From positions 1 through 6,523 of the forward strand of contig CANRPB010000075.1 in the NCBI GenBank assembly GCA_947632415.1: DNA of 6,523 bases, written 5' to 3'. Of the stretch, positions 5,251 through 6,523 are shown in pieces. Made by a program: the position numbers and the translations under genes. This DNA is from an uncultured Bacilli bacterium (lineage in GTDB: Bacteria; Bacillota_I; Bacilli_A; RF39; UBA660). Position 1 is the first letter of the stretch. Each line of letters begins with the position of its first letter. Under the pieces are notes generated by a model that was not told where the DNA came from, searched no databases, and saw nothing but the letters and a program-made list of their open reading frames with translations.

Positions 5251-5279
5251 GAGCACTCAAAAAGTGTTCTTAATTTTAT
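5251..5279 (+). terminator. Weak terminator-like hairpin before mraY
   Basis: GAGCACT (5251-5257) pairs with AGTGTTC (5263-5269), with one G-U, around CAAAA. The downstream T's are interrupted (TTAATTTTA). Termination should be partial. No convincing promoter lies between it and mraY, so mraY probably relies on read-through from 3965-3993. Confidence 0.5.
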
Positions 5280-5306
5280 GCTAAATAAAAAAATGGAGAT
5301 GATATT

Positions 5307-6299
5307 ATGTTGATTTTAGCAAAATCACTTTTAGCCCTAATGGTATCTTTTATAATTTCAGTAACATTTGGGTTATTCACTATACCATTACTAAAAAAAA
5401 TGCACGTTAAACAACGAGTAAGCATTTTCCTAAGTAAACTACATAATAAAAAAAATGGAATACCAACAATGGGCGGAGTAATATTCATAATTCCCACCAT
5501 CGCATCAATTATTATATTAATCCTTCTAAATAAACTTGAATTTTCAAATAATCTATTTATGATTTTATTTGTATTTGTAAGTTATGCCATACTAGGATTC
5601 ATAGACGATTACCTAATAATAAAAAGAAACAACAATAAAGGCTTAACCGAAATACAAAAATTGTTAGGACAAACACTAATAGCATTGATATTCTTTGTAA
5701 TTTTCATGAAAAGTGGCAGAGAACCAATACTAGACATCCACTCAATCGGTATTTCCATAAACATGGGCTGGTTTTATGGCTTCTTCCTACTATTTATTCT
5801 AGTAGCCAGCAGTAATGCCGTTAACTTAACCGATGGTTTAGATGGACTAGCAGGTGGCCTATCTGTAATATCCTTCTTTGCATTCGGAATCATCAGTTTA
5901 GGTTCAACATGGATAGCAGGAAACGAAGAAATAGGAATATTTTGTTTTATTTTAGTTGGCGCACTACTTGGATTTTTAGTATATAATGCTCATCCAGCCA
6001 AAGTCATAATGGGAGACACAGGATCACTATCACTTGGAGCAACATTAGCAGCCGTATCCATAATAACCAACCATGAAATATCCCTAATTGTCGTAGCAGG
6101 AGTATTTGTTATTGAAACACTATCAGTAATAATTCAAATGATGTCCTATAAAACATTTCACAAAAGAGTATTTCTAATGACACCACTTCACCATCATTTT
6201 GAAAAACTAGGTTGGCATGAAACAGATATAGTAAGAATGTTCTACGTCTTTGGAATGCTTTTAGGAATGGGAGCAGTAATATACGGTGTATGGATCTAA
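5307..6299 (+). CDS. mraY: Phospho-N-acetylmuramoyl-pentapeptide transferase MraY
   Basis: MraY moves phospho-MurNAc-pentapeptide from its UDP carrier to undecaprenyl phosphate, making lipid I and UMP on the inner face of the membrane. The 330-residue product fits the family's usual length and has about ten hydrophobic helices. The family signatures are present: G-I-P-T-M-G-G (51-57); G-F-I-D-D-Y (97-102) with the metal-site aspartates D100/D101; N-L-T-D-G-L-D-G-L-A-G-G (173-184); N-A-H-P-A-K-V-I-M-G-D-T-G-S (227-240) with D237; and M-T-P-L-H-H-H-F-E (291-299). All expected catalytic positions are kept. ATG 5307 lies eight bases after GGAG (5295-5298). The gene is not flanked by murD, ftsW or murE as in a standard dcw cluster, but by a surface-protein gene upstream and a prepilin-like gene downstream. 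A strong terminator follows 21 bases after the stop. Confidence 0.97.
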   Translation: MLILAKSLLALMVSFIISVTFGLFTIPLLKKMHVKQRVSIFLSKLHNKKNGIPTMGGVIFIIPTIASIIILILLNKLEFSNNLFMILFVFVSYAILGFIDDYLIIKRNNNKGLTEIQKLLGQTLIALIFFVIFMKSGREPILDIHSIGISINMGWFYGFFLLFILVASSNAVNLTDGLDGLAGGLSVISFFAFGIISLGSTWIAGNEEIGIFCFILVGALLGFLVYNAHPAKVIMGDTGSLSLGATLAAVSIITNHEISLIVVAGVFVIETLSVIIQMMSYKTFHKRVFLMTPLHHHFEKLGWHETDIVRMFYVFGMLLGMGAVIYGVWI

Positions 6300-6320
6300 T
6301 AATCTAAAGTATAAAAAGAT

Positions 6321-6352
6321 AAAAAAGGTACTTGCCAAAAAGTATCTTTTTT
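6321..6352 (+). terminator. Strong intrinsic terminator after mraY
   Basis: A 13-bp stem (6321-6333 with 6340-6352, one G-U pair) closes the loop GCCAAA. Its core is GGTACTT/AAGTATC, and it ends in six T's (6347-6352). The six A's at its 5' side could also make it work in the reverse direction. It ends the amidase-surface protein-mraY cluster. Confidence 0.85.
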
Positions 6353-6379
6353 GATATATTATTAATGTAGAATTATAGC
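6351..6379 (+). promoter_or_regulatory. Possible promoter of the prepilin-like gene
   Basis: TTGATA (6351-6356) and TATAGC (6374-6379) are spaced by 17 bases. The -35 overlaps the end of the mraY terminator. TAGAAT (6368-6373) is an alternative -10 with an 11-base spacer, which is too short. The match is moderate, but some promoter is needed here because a strong terminator precedes the gene. Confidence 0.4.
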
Positions 6380-6413
6380 AAAGATAAAATTACTGCAAGG
6401 CTATAGTTCTATA
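6366..6413 (+). other. Long stem-loop or inverted repeat before the prepilin-like gene
   Basis: Bases 6366-6379 (core AGAATTATAGC) pair with 6400-6413 (core GCTATAGTTCT) over 14 positions, 12 Watson-Crick and two G-U, with a 20-base loop. It ends 15 bases before the Shine-Dalgarno (AAGGAGG, 6427-6433). No T-run follows. It could act as a 5' leader structure, an RNA-stability element or, as DNA, an operator over the proposed -10. If transcription starts near 6386, the left arm would not be in the RNA. Confidence 0.45.
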
Positions 6414-6439
6414 AGGGAAAAGTAAAAAGGAGGATGTTT

Positions 6440-6523
6440 ATGAAAGATAAAAAAATAAAGTTAACTAATAGTAACCTAGGGGGGGGGGGCACGAAAGACT
6501 AGTAAAATAAAGGCTTTCACCCT
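6440..6523 (+). CDS. 5' end of a type IV prepilin-like gene, frame broken at an 11-G tract (partial)
   Basis: AAGGAGG (6427-6433) precedes ATG 6440 by six bases. As written, the frame gives a 20-residue peptide, M-K-D-K-K-I-K-L-T-N-S-N-L then glycines, ending at TAG 6500-6502. If the G-run (6479-6489) had 10 bases, the frame would continue through G-G-G-A-R-K-T-S-K-I-K-A-F-T-L to the window edge. K-A-F-T-L matches the prepilin peptidase site and first mature residues of type IV pilins and pseudopilins (basic leader, cut before Phe, then a hydrophobic helix). In the written sequence that downstream frame has no start of its own: it meets TAG at 6477-6479 directly before the tract. The gene is therefore either off through tract slippage or affected by a homopolymer sequencing error. 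The hydrophobic helix lies beyond the window, so pilin identity rests on a short motif. Confidence 0.6.
6479..6489 (+). repeat. G11 homopolymer in the prepilin leader
   Basis: Eleven consecutive G's occur in very AT-rich DNA, 39 bases after the start codon. A run of this length is prone to slipped-strand mispairing. With 10 (or 13) G's the prepilin frame is open. With 11 it stops at 6500-6502, and with 12 it reaches a TAA about ten codons after the tract begins. The tract would encode glycines in the leader peptide, where variation in length is harmless apart from the frame. Confidence 0.85.

Noticed and set aside
4580..5500. Minus-strand frames opposite the surface-protein gene and the 5' end of mraY
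   Set aside because: They overlap well-supported genes on the other strand and show no coding signals of their own.
2126..6299. Mycoplasma-type genetic code (TGA as Trp)
   Set aside because: Tryptophan is encoded by TGG throughout and no conserved domain needs an in-frame TGA.
6440..6502. A genuine 20-residue small protein ending at TAG 6500-6502
   Set aside because: A one-base change in the G-run joins the same start to a recognisable prepilin motif. The short frame looks like an artefact or the off state rather than a product.

Overview
The window comes from a low-GC Gram-positive bacterium. The DNA is strongly AT-rich, Shine-Dalgarno sequences are strong (AGGAGG type), promoters look sigma-A-like with several extended -10 boxes, and peptidoglycan enzymes and a pilin-like gene are present. 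The standard bacterial code fits: Trp is TGG and no reading frame needs TGA as a sense codon. An uncultured member of the Bacilli or a neighbouring Firmicutes lineage is my best guess, but it is not proven.

Layout. (1) 1-80: the 3' end of an unidentified plus-strand gene. (2) 99-296: a promoter, tRNA-Leu(CAA) with encoded CCA, and a two-way terminator. (3) 367-1084, minus strand: a compact type III toxin-antitoxin locus that best resembles CptIN. In transcription order it has a sigma-A promoter, two tandem ~50-nt RNA repeats, an intrinsic terminator, and a 159-residue endoribonuclease toxin gene. The repeats fold as H-type pseudoknots, and the two units differ at three base pairs that are all compensated, so the fold is visible in the sequence. 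(4) 1265-1932: a single-gene unit for a Cys-rich CFI-box-like protein. (5) 2070-6352: an envelope cluster with a membrane-anchored Ig-domain N-acetylmuramoyl-L-alanine amidase, a membrane-anchored 409-residue surface protein of unknown function, and mraY (lipid I synthesis). (6) 6353-6523: a 5' region with a long stem-loop, then the start of a gene whose leader contains an 11-G run. As written, that run puts the frame into a stop. With 10 G's the frame stays open from a good start into K-A-F-T-L, the hallmark start of a type IV prepilin.

How the parts work together. The amidase, surface protein and MraY all act at the membrane and cell wall, one building the lipid-linked precursor and one cutting the finished wall. 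The toxin-antitoxin locus is a self-contained, oppositely oriented unit between tRNA-Leu and the CFI-box gene. The two most interesting points are the covarying RNA antitoxin and the possible G-tract switch in the prepilin leader.
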